The position numbers and the translations under genes are program-made. A DNA stretch of 5,526 bases, from the NCBI GenBank assembly GCA_020061125.1, contig JAGUYV010000093.1, positions 1-5,526 on the forward strand, in the 5' to 3' direction. Each line of letters opens with the position of its first letter. Positions within the stretch are counted from its first letter, which is position 1. Source of the stretch: a bacterium (GTDB lineage Bacteria > UBP15 > UBA6099 > DSWB01). Below the pieces are notes generated by a model, which saw only the letters and a list, made by a program, of their open reading frames with translations, had not been told where the DNA came from and did not search any database. Of this stretch, positions 1 to 5,276 are shown piece by piece.

Positions 1-1
1 G

Positions 2-2029
2 CCCGTGGCCGTAACGGCGCCGGCCGCGGAGCCGCGCCGCGCGCAGATTGACCTCGCCACTCCGGGCGAGACCCTCAACCGCATCCAGATCAATGTGGCC
101 GCGGGCGTGGCCTACAGCCTGTACGCGGACGGCGCGCTGTTGCTGAACAGCACGGGAACCGGCGGCGTGCAGACGCACAGCGCCTTCGGCAGCGTGTCTC
201 CGAACTCCCTCTTCGTCCAGTTCCAGCCCGGCCAGGGCGGACCCGCCAGCGTGGCCTCCATCACCGCCTCGAATGTCGCTTCTCTGGGCGCGGCCGCCTC
301 CAGCTTCGTGGATGTCAACAACGACAACGACAACATGGCCACCTACACACTGAACACCGCGTTCGGCAATGTGGCCGAATCTTTTGACCAGTTGCAGATC
401 AGCGTCAAAAACGGACATCCCTATCTCATGTACTGGTCCGACGACGGCGTGGCCTGGAACCTGCTCGGTTCGAGTACGGGCACGGGCGCGGTGCAGTCCT
501 TCGGCCCGGCAACAGATTTGACCGTAGACACCTCTGGCGACGGCGACGCATACTTTCGCGTGATTCTGCGTTCGGGCGAAGACGCGGGCGCGGCCATCCT
601 CGCCGCCCCCGTGTTCACAAACCACATAGACCGCGACGGCGACGGGTTCCCGGATGTCATCGAGCAGACCGCCGGGTCCAGCCCCACAAACGGCCTCGCG
701 GTTCCGTCCTGGTCCCTGTCCGGACAGCCCGATGCGGACAATGACGGGTTTCTGGACCACTCAAACTATGACCGCATTTATGACAACACCTATCTGGCCT
801 CGAACAATCCGTTTGGCGGCGCGTGGGACGGCTCGGGCACGCGGCTCGGCAACCCTCTCGACGCCGCGGGCGGCCAGTACCCCAATCCCGGCGACACCGT
901 GAACCCGGTTCTGGTTCCTTCGAACACGGACACCGACGGCGACACCATCCCGGATCCCCTGGACCCGTTCGTAAACACGGCCGAATGGGCCACCTGGAAC
1001 GATGTTGAGGCCTGCTTCCGCGGCGGCTACGAGTTCTTCATCTCGAACCGCAGCACTCCGGACCAGCCCGCGCAGCGCGATATTTATCTCAAAACCGGGC
1101 CGGGCAGCTATCAGCTCGTGGCCAATCCGGGCGATGCCCAGAATCTCATGGTGTCCTGGGACGCATCCAAACTCGCCTACGAGTCCGGCGGGTCCATCTG
1201 GGGCGTGGACCTCACCACCACAAGCTGCGGAGGCTCCGGCGCCACCTTTTCCGCGCCCTATCTCATCGCCGCCGGGGGCAGCAACCCGAGTTGGTCCCCC
1301 TACAACGACCAGGTGGTCTACGACGACGGCGCAAACCTGCACATCGTGGATATCGCCTCGGGCGCGGACACCGTGATCGCGGCTGGAACAAACGCGGACT
1401 GGTCCCCGGACGGCGACAATATTGTTTACGAAAGCGGCGGCGGCCTGTGGGTCTACAACACTGTGGCCGAACGCTCTTTCGACACCGGCCTTTCAGGAAC
1501 GGGCGCCACCTGGAACACCGACGGCACCAAAATCTCGTTCCGCAACGGCAACGATGTGCATGTGGCGGACATTGACATCATCAAGACCCCATACGCAATC
1601 CAGGCCGGGGGCATGAACGGCGAATCCCAGCGCCTGGAACTGCCCTTGCCCGACACCCGCGCAGGCGTTCTGGGCCTTCTGGGCCTAACGCTCATCAACA
1701 ACGGCGCGGCGCAGTCCGCCATAGACACCGTGGACGCGGCCATCGAAAAACTGTCCGAAGCGCGCGCCCAGGCCGGCATTACTTACAATCAGTTGTCCGC
1801 GGCGCTCAACGATATCTACGCCTTCCGCATCAACATCGAATCCGCGCGCTCGCGCATCCAGGACGCGGACATGGCGCGCGAGGCATCGGACATGGCCAGG
1901 AACAACATCCTGCTTCAGGGGTCTTCGGCCGTTCTCTACCACAACACCAGCGCCATCGAGCAGGCGTCCCTGCGCGCCATTGACGATTCCCTGAAGTATT
2001 CCCTGTACGAGACACCGTCCAGCAGTTAA
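2..2029 (+). CDS. Flagellin (fliC-like) with large beta-module, calcium-repeat and beta-propeller insert; 5' partial
   Basis: Structural subunit of the flagellar filament, inferred from its C-terminus. Numbering here starts at the GTG at position 5, but the frame is open to the window edge, no ribosome site is visible and the flagellin N-terminal D0/D1 domain is absent, so the gene almost certainly begins upstream. Seen in order: two related beta-rich modules (about 14-95 and 115-195) sharing STGTGGVQ/STGTGAVQ; Asp-rich thrombospondin-3-like loops at 209-217 (DRDGDGFPD), 243-251 (DADNDGFLD) and 309-317 (DTDGDTIPD); PD40/TolB-like propeller blades at about 342-528, with SWD, SWSP, DWSPDG and TWNTDG motifs at 384, 429, 465 and 502; then a flagellin C-terminal domain at about 530-660. 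That domain shows IQAGGMNGE (532), DTRAGVLGL (550), RAQAGITYNQL (587) and SRIQDADMAREA (616). The insert occupies the place of the variable D2/D3 region. About 15 extra residues follow the usual flagellin end. The C-domain call is strong; propeller blade number is uncertain. Confidence 0.9.
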   Translation, partial: PVAVTAPAAEPRRAQIDLATPGETLNRIQINVAAGVAYSLYADGALLLNSTGTGGVQTHSAFGSVSPNSLFVQFQPGQGGPASVASITASNVASLGAAASSFVDVNNDNDNMATYTLNTAFGNVAESFDQLQISVKNGHPYLMYWSDDGVAWNLLGSSTGTGAVQSFGPATDLTVDTSGDGDAYFRVILRSGEDAGAAILAAPVFTNHIDRDGDGFPDVIEQTAGSSPTNGLAVPSWSLSGQPDADNDGFLDHSNYDRIYDNTYLASNNPFGGAWDGSGTRLGNPLDAAGGQYPNPGDTVNPVLVPSNTDTDGDTIPDPLDPFVNTAEWATWNDVEACFRGGYEFFISNRSTPDQPAQRDIYLKTGPGSYQLVANPGDAQNLMVSWDASKLAYESGGSIWGVDLTTTSCGGSGATFSAPYLIAAGGSNPSWSPYNDQVVYDDGANLHIVDIASGADTVIAAGTNADWSPDGDNIVYESGGGLWVYNTVAERSFDTGLSGTGATWNTDGTKISFRNGNDVHVADIDIIKTPYAIQAGGMNGESQRLELPLPDTRAGVLGLLGLTLINNGAAQSAIDTVDAAIEKLSEARAQAGITYNQLSAALNDIYAFRINIESARSRIQDADMAREASDMARNNILLQGSSAVLYHNTSAIEQASLRAIDDSLKYSLYETPSSS

Positions 2030-2068
2030 GGCGCATGAGCGGTTATCGCACGATCCGCCCAATTTTAC

Positions 2069-2086
2069 TAACCCGTTATTAACCCG
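2069..2086 (+). repeat. Two TAACCCG repeats, 11-bp period
   Basis: TAACCCG occurs at 2069-2075 and again at 2080-2086, 40 bp after the flagellin stop codon, in a locally AT-richer stretch. One helical turn separates the copies, which would suit a protein site, but a 7-bp repeat may be chance. Confidence 0.3.
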
Positions 2087-2103
2087 ATGAATTTTTAGCG
2101 GAC

Positions 2104-2134
2104 AGGCGTTGCCCGCCGGCACGAAGGCGTTGCC
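2104..2134 (+). repeat. 10-bp direct repeat AGGCGTTGCC, 21-bp period
   Basis: Identical AGGCGTTGCC copies lie at 2104-2113 and 2125-2134, two helical turns apart, inside the non-coding gap after the flagellin gene. Function unknown. The repeat is directly visible, but it could be a small tandem duplication with no role. Confidence 0.5.
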
Positions 2135-2192
2135 GCAAAAGCCGGTTTCCGGGCCGCGCATCTCGCGCTGCGCCTCCGGGCGCGCCCGTATA

Positions 2193-2208
2193 TGTGATCA
2201 AGGTCACA
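2193..2208 (+). promoter_or_regulatory. CRP/FNR-superfamily-like operator TGTGA-N6-TCACA
   Basis: A perfect TGTGA-N6-TCACA inverted repeat, the consensus of CRP-type regulators and close to the HcpR site of sulfate-reducing bacteria (TTGTGA-N6-TCACAA, matched fully only on the right arm). No annotated gene starts within 600 bp on either strand. The nearest downstream element is the terminator at 2320-2345. Activation of a short transcript would fit: a site centred at 2200.5 implies a start near 2242 (class II spacing) or 2262 (class I spacing), though only weak -10-like sequences (TTTCAT at 2228, GATATT at 2252) are present. Confidence 0.5.
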
Positions 2209-2241
2209 ACATTTTATCCGCAATGAGTTTCATGCGTGCGG

Positions 2242-2345
2242 CGCCTGGATAGATATTGAACAGGAGAGCTTTGCGCTCGTTGACCCAGGCCCTAGCCAAC
2301 AGCAGTCATAAATTCACAAGGCGGTTGAATGACCGCCATTTTTTT
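2242..2345 (+). ncRNA. Candidate small RNA or flagellin 3'UTR-derived RNA
   Basis: Inferred from context only. A CRP-like operator lies upstream (2193-2208), the stretch lacks a convincing reading frame, and it ends in a strong intrinsic terminator about 290 nt beyond the flagellin stop, further than a gene's own terminator usually lies. The 5' end is a guess from the operator-to-start distance and could be 2242 to about 2263, giving 80-105 nt. The alternative is that the terminator simply closes a long flagellin 3' UTR. An AGGAG at 2262-2266 could in principle serve a TTG start at 2271, but that frame reads straight through the terminator. Confidence 0.3.
2320..2345 (+). terminator. Strong rho-independent terminator, plus strand
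   Basis: Stem GGCGGT (2320-2325), six-base loop TGAATG, stem ACCGCC (2332-2337), then A and seven T (2339-2345). This is a textbook intrinsic terminator for plus-strand transcription. On the minus strand the stem is followed by TTGTGAATTT rather than a T run, so it would serve the convergent epimerase gene poorly. Confidence 0.85.
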
Positions 2346-2447
2346 GGGGAATTGTCAGGCCGGTATGCCTGATTGCGCGCACGCGCGGCGCGGCCATGCT
2401 GTCCTAACCCGGCCTGCTGCTGCGGAATCGTTCACAATACGACGGGA

Positions 2448-2849
2448 TTACGGGTTCTGCACAAGCTCCAGAAGCACGCCCATGGTTCCTTTGGGGTGCA
2501 GGAACGCCACTTTTGTGCCGCCAACCCCCGTGCGCGGTGTCTGGTCAATGAGCGGGACATTCTTTGCCTTGAGATCCGCGAGCGCGGCTTCGATGTCCTG
2601 CACTTCCAGGGCGATGTGGTGAACGCCAGGCCCCTTGTTGTTCAGAAATTTGCCTACGGGGCTGTCCGGCTCCGTGGGTTCCAGAAGCTCGATGCGCGTG
2701 TCGCCCACGGGCAGCATGGCGGTTTTCACCTTCTGCGCCTCGACGGTTTCCCTGTGCGCGCATTCGAGGCCCAGCCCTGCGCCGTACAGAGCCAGCCCGC
2801 TCTCGATGTCCTTGACCGCTATGCCGATGTGGTGGATTTTTCCGATCAT
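2448..2849 (-). CDS. mce: Methylmalonyl-CoA epimerase
   Basis: Interconverts (2R)- and (2S)-methylmalonyl-CoA, linking propionyl-CoA carboxylase chemistry to B12-dependent methylmalonyl-CoA mutase, in the cytoplasm. The 133-residue product has the usual length and the paired beta-alpha-beta-beta-beta modules of the vicinal-oxygen-chelate fold: HHIGIAVKDI at 6 and GVHHIALEVQDI at 75. Likely metal ligands by family alignment are H7, E54 (Gln in the Propionibacterium enzyme), H78 and E128; E37 is a candidate catalytic acid. The start is supported by GGGGGAG at 2859-2865 (minus strand), 9 nt before the ATG; stop is TAA. It stands alone: no mutase or carboxylase subunit is adjacent, it converges with flagellin, and it diverges from the cdsA unit. 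A glyoxalase of another subfamily is a less likely alternative. Confidence 0.93.
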   Translation of the reverse strand: MIGKIHHIGIAVKDIESGLALYGAGLGLECAHRETVEAQKVKTAMLPVGDTRIELLEPTEPDSPVGKFLNNKGPGVHHIALEVQDIEAALADLKAKNVPLIDQTPRTGVGGTKVAFLHPKGTMGVLLELVQNP

Positions 2850-2972
2850 TGTCTGTGTCTCCCCCGCGAGGATTCCGTTAAGTTTAGATTACAGAAAATG
2901 TCTCGACTGTACAAGGCGGCCGTGGACCCGCGCTCCCGACTGTGCAGATCGCGCGGTCAAAAACCGGCGCGC

Positions 2973-2992
2973 ATTATGGATCATATCATAAT
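2973..2992. promoter_or_regulatory. Imperfect AT-rich palindrome in the divergent intergenic region
   Basis: ATTATG (2973-2978) and CATAAT (2987-2992) form a 6-bp inverted repeat with an 8-bp spacer, in an AT-rich island within GC-rich sequence. It lies 30 bp upstream of the -35 of the cdsA-unit promoter and about 125 bp from the epimerase start, so it could be an operator or an upstream promoter element. No regulator is known from this window. Confidence 0.3.
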
Positions 2993-3023
2993 ACAGGGTG
3001 CGGCCCTGGTAGAAATGCGCCGG

Positions 3024-3053
3024 TTGACGCCCCGGATCCGGCCGCTGTAAAAT
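3024..3053 (+). promoter_or_regulatory. Sigma70-like promoter for the small membrane protein-cdsA unit
   Basis: TTGACG at 3024-3029 (5 of 6 to consensus), an 18-bp spacer, then TAAAAT at 3048-3053 (5 of 6). The predicted start is near 3060, leaving a leader of about 74 nt before the ATG at 3134. This is the best plus-strand promoter match in the divergent region. Confidence 0.65.
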
Positions 3054-3133
3054 GAGATAACTATTAAAAATAAATTAGGGATCGGCGCGCTCGTCGGCGC
3101 GTTCGGGCCAGGAAGCATTTGGGGGGAGCGCTA

Positions 3134-3301
3134 ATGCAGCAGTACTTGCAGGACATGATAGACGCGGCACCCGCGTCTGTTGCGCGCGCGGGCAGATTCG
3201 CGGCCGCGGGCGCCATCGGCGTGTGCGCCGGGCTGTTCTTCATGGCCGCGGCCAAACTCGTGCTTTTCGCCGTGGGAGTGGCGCTGACCCATGTCTCTTA
3301 A
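3134..3301 (+). CDS. Small membrane protein translationally coupled to cdsA
   Basis: A 55-residue protein I do not recognise. Residues about 21-52 form a long hydrophobic Ala/Gly/Leu/Phe-rich stretch (GAIGVCAGLFF, AKLVLFAVGVAL) consistent with one transmembrane helix, perhaps a tight hairpin, after a short polar N-terminus. The ATG at 3134 is chosen over an upstream in-frame TTG (3119) because GGGGGGAG at 3121-3128 sits 5 nt before it. The stop TAA overlaps the start of cdsA, an 11-nt overlap in another frame. cdsA has only a weak, distant GGGAG of its own, so coupled translation is likely. This suggests a role in the same membrane or lipid context, but function is unknown. The gene has real ribosome-site and coupling support despite its size. 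Confidence 0.7.
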   Translation: MQQYLQDMIDAAPASVARAGRFAAAGAIGVCAGLFFMAAAKLVLFAVGVALTHVS

Positions 3302-4142
3302 CAAGGACTTCCTGGCCCGTGTGGGCATCGCCGTGCCCGCGGCGGTTCTGTTTCTCACCTTCGCCTTTTACAGCGAGTTGAATTTTCTGGTGGTGTGCGG
3401 ATTTTTCGTGGCGCTTGCGCTGCGCGAGTATTTCGCGCTGGTGCGTCGCGGCGGATACCGGCCCATGCCCGTGCTGGCCGCGGGCATCGCCGGCGTGTTC
3501 TTCTTCGTGGCCTACACCGCGCCGCGGGGCGACATATCCTCGCTGCACATTGCGCTCATCCTGTGCGTGGCGGCCATGGTGCTGCTCAAGGGCGCGGACA
3601 TGGCTCTACAGCCGGGACGCGGCATCTCGCCCGCGGTGTTCGCCAGCATGTTCGGCGCCCTGTACATCGGCGGCTCCATCAGTTGCGCCATCAACATCAA
3701 CCACATCCAGCGCGACATCTTTCCGGGCATGAGCCTGGGCCAGGCGCCCTTGGTGCTGCTGCCGTTCGTGGGCGCGTGGGCGTCGGACACCGGCGCGTAC
3801 CTGTCCGGGCGCATCGTGGGCCGCGAAAGGCTCACCCGCATCAGCCCCAACAAAACCCGCGAGGGCCTCATGGGCGCCGTGGCCGCGGGCTTCACGGCCA
3901 CCGTGATTTTCGGAACCTCGCTCGGCGTGCACAGGCATGTGCTGCTCCTGCTCGGGCTTATCCTGCCCTTCGCGGCACTGGCCGGAGACCTGTTCGAATC
4001 CGCCATCAAGCGCCGCTTCGACGCCAAAGACTCCGGCGCGTTCTTCAAGAACCACGGCGGCGTCCTGGACCGGTTCGACAGCATCTTCTTCTGCGCGCCC
4101 ATCACATACTTTTTGCTCTACTATTTCTACATCTACAGGTAA
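3291..4142 (+). CDS. cdsA: Phosphatidate cytidylyltransferase (CDP-diacylglycerol synthase)
   Basis: Makes CDP-diacylglycerol and pyrophosphate from phosphatidic acid and CTP, the branch point to all phosphatidyl phospholipids, in the cytoplasmic membrane. At 283 residues it has normal family length, with multiple hydrophobic segments from about 9-30 onward. Family motifs seen: WASDTGAYLSGR (163-174, with D166), SPNKTREG (185-192), and the C-terminal CdsA signature from S237 to D263, including SAIKRR, AKDSG (D247) and HGGVLDRFD (H255-D263). The signature matches the PROSITE-style pattern except that K253 occupies a position usually Pro or Gly. Start ATG 3291 is the first available in frame and overlaps the upstream small gene by 11 nt. 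The common upstream partner uppS is absent. Function assignment is secure. Confidence 0.96.
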   Translation: MSLNKDFLARVGIAVPAAVLFLTFAFYSELNFLVVCGFFVALALREYFALVRRGGYRPMPVLAAGIAGVFFFVAYTAPRGDISSLHIALILCVAAMVLLKGADMALQPGRGISPAVFASMFGALYIGGSISCAININHIQRDIFPGMSLGQAPLVLLPFVGAWASDTGAYLSGRIVGRERLTRISPNKTREGLMGAVAAGFTATVIFGTSLGVHRHVLLLLGLILPFAALAGDLFESAIKRRFDAKDSGAFFKNHGGVLDRFDSIFFCAPITYFLLYYFYIYR

Positions 4143-4169
4143 TGGCCCGGCGGCGCGGCGAAACCGCTG

Positions 4170-4196
4170 TTCAACGCCGCCGCAAACTGATACAAT
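4170..4196 (+). promoter_or_regulatory. Weak promoter candidate for the PC4-family gene
   Basis: TACAAT at 4191-4196 is a 5-of-6 match to the sigma70 -10. The only -35 candidate, TTCAAC at 4170-4175, is poor and 15 bp away. It lies in the 123-nt gap between cdsA and the PC4-family gene; cotranscription with cdsA is an equal possibility. Confidence 0.3.
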
Positions 4197-4265
4197 ATTT
4201 TCTGCATCCGCGGCGGCCCTGCACAGGGCGCGGCGCGGACACGCCAAGAAAGGATGCCACACCTC

Positions 4266-4520
4266 ATGGCGGTCACATTCGAAGACATTCAAACCATCGG
4301 CACGGTGGAAAAAAACAAGCGGGAAAAAATCCAGGTCAAGCTCGTGTCCGTAAACGGAAAGCCGTGCCTGGACTTCCGCATCTTTTTCAGCACGGCCAAA
4401 TCCGAGGACCTACAGCCGTCGGGCAAGGGCCTGTGCCTGACCCAGGAATGCATGAGCGAGCTTCTTCCACTGCTCGAACAGGGCCTCACCGAGCTGAAGA
4501 ACCTCAAACCCGGCGAATGA
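4266..4520 (+). CDS. Bacterial PC4/p15 coactivator-family nucleic-acid-binding protein
   Basis: An 84-residue protein resembling the single PC4 (p15) domain: charged beta strands from about 20-42 (EKIQVKLVSV, CLDFRIFF), the GKGLCLT turn at 53-58 matching the family's GxKGIxL motif, then an amphipathic helix at about 59-79 (ECMSELLPLLEQ). In characterised members the domain dimerises and binds single-stranded DNA or RNA through its beta ridge; the bacterial role is not defined here. Two in-frame ATGs exist. The one at 4266 is preferred because AAAGGA (4249-4254) lies 11 nt upstream, whereas the ATG at 4254 directly abuts AGG with no proper spacing and would add MPHL. It lies 123 nt downstream of cdsA on the same strand and ends before a probable terminator. 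Domain identification is from pattern only. Confidence 0.8.
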   Translation: MAVTFEDIQTIGTVEKNKREKIQVKLVSVNGKPCLDFRIFFSTAKSEDLQPSGKGLCLTQECMSELLPLLEQGLTELKNLKPGE

Positions 4521-4762
4521 CCCCGCATCCGGCGGCCCCCGCCGGACATTCGCGCAATCGCCTTCCGCGACGGGACGCGCTCACGCGCGTCAATGGCGGA
4601 TCGTTTTTTGACGGCGCAGCCGCGCAATTATGCACATGAAAATGATTTATCCGGAATCTTGAATAAGGCTTGCCAGGCGCCTGCCCGGGACCACGGAAAC
4701 CAAACCCCAATGGCAAAGCCGGGGGACGCCGCGCCTTGTTGCCGCGCCGCATGCCCCGTGCT
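4521..4762. other. Convergent non-coding gap
   Basis: The gap lies between the PC4-family gene (+) and the Cys-rich gene (-). Besides the terminator, it has a GC-rich 8-bp hairpin (TCCGGCGG, 4528-4535, with CCGCCGGA, 4539-4546), a 10-bp palindrome CAGGCGCCTG (4674-4683) and a repeated GCCGCGCC near 4730-4748. I see no gene and no good minus-strand terminator. Confidence 0.6.
4564..4609 (+). terminator. Probable intrinsic terminator after the PC4-family gene
   Basis: A two-part stem: TCCGC (4564-4568) pairs with GCGGA (4596-4600), enclosing GACGCGC (4574-4580) and GCGCGTC (4585-4591) around a TCAC loop, with small internal loops between. Six T follow at 4604-4609, three bases after the stem. 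It lies 44 nt beyond the PC4-family stop codon. Confidence 0.55.
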
Positions 4763-4987
4763 TCAGTTCGTCATTGCCGCCTGTTCAGATTTCACGATCC
4801 GGCCGGCCATAAGCTCCCGGATCTTCTCGAGGTCGCCCACCCCTGTGCTGGCCTGATACACCTGGCACCGGTGGTAAGAGCTGTTGCAGCAGAACTTTTT
4901 GTAATCCTGGCGGTACGGAACCATCAGGCCCAGCGCCCCGGTCTTGCAATACGAGTGCCGGGTCTTGAAAAGAAACGGACATTGCAT
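4763..4987 (-). CDS. Small cysteine-rich protein, putative metal- or cluster-binding
   Basis: A 74-residue protein of unknown function. It begins MQCPFL and has cysteines at 3, 14, 33, 34 and 41, in the layout C-x10-C-x18-CC-x6-C-x2-Y, followed by a polar helical tail (about 50-70). The arrangement CPFL...C...P...C...Y..C..Y resembles short Cys proteins or modules common in anaerobic deltaproteobacteria, which I recall as a pattern rather than a named family. Four to five cysteines could bind zinc or an iron-sulfur cluster (inference). The start at 4987 is chosen over an in-frame ATG at 5074 because AGAGG lies 6 nt upstream and the conserved-looking part begins exactly here; the longer start would add 29 unremarkable residues. 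Promoter-like sequence lies at 5100-5127. It is monocistronic and convergent with the PC4-family gene. Confidence 0.72.
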   Translation of the reverse strand: MQCPFLFKTRHSYCKTGALGLMVPYRQDYKKFCCNSSYHRCQVYQASTGVGDLEKIRELMAGRIVKSEQAAMTN

Positions 4988-5099
4988 AATGAACCTCTGC
5001 CCCTCGCGCCGTTCCCCACACAAAAAACTGGCGAACAGCGCCCTTTTCTGGTTTGCATTCAGTTCGTGGAGCAATCGCCACTCATTTCACGCATCCATG

Positions 5100-5127
5100 A
5101 TTATAATGAAATCCACGGAAATTACAA
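5100..5127 (-). promoter_or_regulatory. Sigma70-like promoter for the Cys-rich gene
   Basis: Minus-strand TTGTAA (5122-5127), a 16-bp spacer, and a perfect TATAAT (5100-5105) lie in an AT-rich stretch. Predicted start is near 5093, giving a leader of about 105 nt before the ATG at 4987. TATAAT is also readable on the plus strand (5102-5107), but no plus-strand gene follows. Confidence 0.6.
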
Positions 5128-5276
5128 CATTTTTATGATATTCAACAATAATCCGGGATTTTTTAAGGCATCCGGCGCACAGATCGCATCAGCATGAAAT
5201 ATGCATGATTCAGGGGATATTGCGCGGCCACGGAGCAGGAGCAGATCCAGATACGATTAATTGAGCAATTTTGTAG
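5128..5276. other. Non-coding AT-rich spacer
   Basis: AT-rich at its left, with short palindromic pieces such as GCAT-GAAAT-ATGC near 5192-5204. No gene, RNA or terminator is supported on either strand; the open frames crossing it lack a ribosome site and have low-quality composition. Confidence 0.5.

Larger units (their letters stand above)
2030..2447. other. 418-bp non-coding gap between convergent flagellin and epimerase genes
   Basis: No frame here has plausible composition, start site and homology. Contents are the TAACCCG and AGGCGTTGCC repeats, the CRP-like site and the terminator, all listed separately. From 2346 to 2447 I see only a weak hairpin (TCAGGC at 2355-2360 pairing with GCCTGA at 2367-2372) and an alternating GC tract. 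No clear minus-strand terminator for the epimerase was found. Confidence 0.7.

Noticed and set aside
761-1342. 193-residue minus-strand open frame inside the flagellin gene
   Set aside because: Antisense of the Asp/Gly-rich flagellin insert, with Val/Gly/Ala-rich low-complexity composition and no motif.
2355-2372. TCAGGC/GCCTGA hairpin as the epimerase terminator
   Set aside because: Six base pairs only, and the minus-strand sequence after it is CAATTCCCC, not a T tract.
2271-2375. 34-residue frame from TTG at 2271 behind AGGAG
   Set aside because: It reads through the intrinsic terminator, has an unusual start and spacing of only 4 nt, and resembles nothing known to me.
4148-4182. Terminator after cdsA (CGGCGGCG / CGCCGCCG)
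   Set aside because: The 8-bp stem has a 19-nt loop and is not followed by a T run, so it is weak evidence in GC-rich sequence.
4528-4546. 8-bp GC hairpin as a terminator for the PC4-family gene
   Set aside because: No T run follows; the structure at 4564-4609 is the better terminator.
3395-4639. 414-residue plus-strand open frame overlapping cdsA
   Set aside because: Very rich in Arg, Ala, His and Gly, as expected of a GC-rich shadow frame. It lies over the strongly supported cdsA and PC4-family genes and has no ribosome site or family motif.
4593-4856. 87-residue plus-strand open frame
   Set aside because: It starts inside the terminator structure and overlaps the better supported Cys-rich gene on the other strand.
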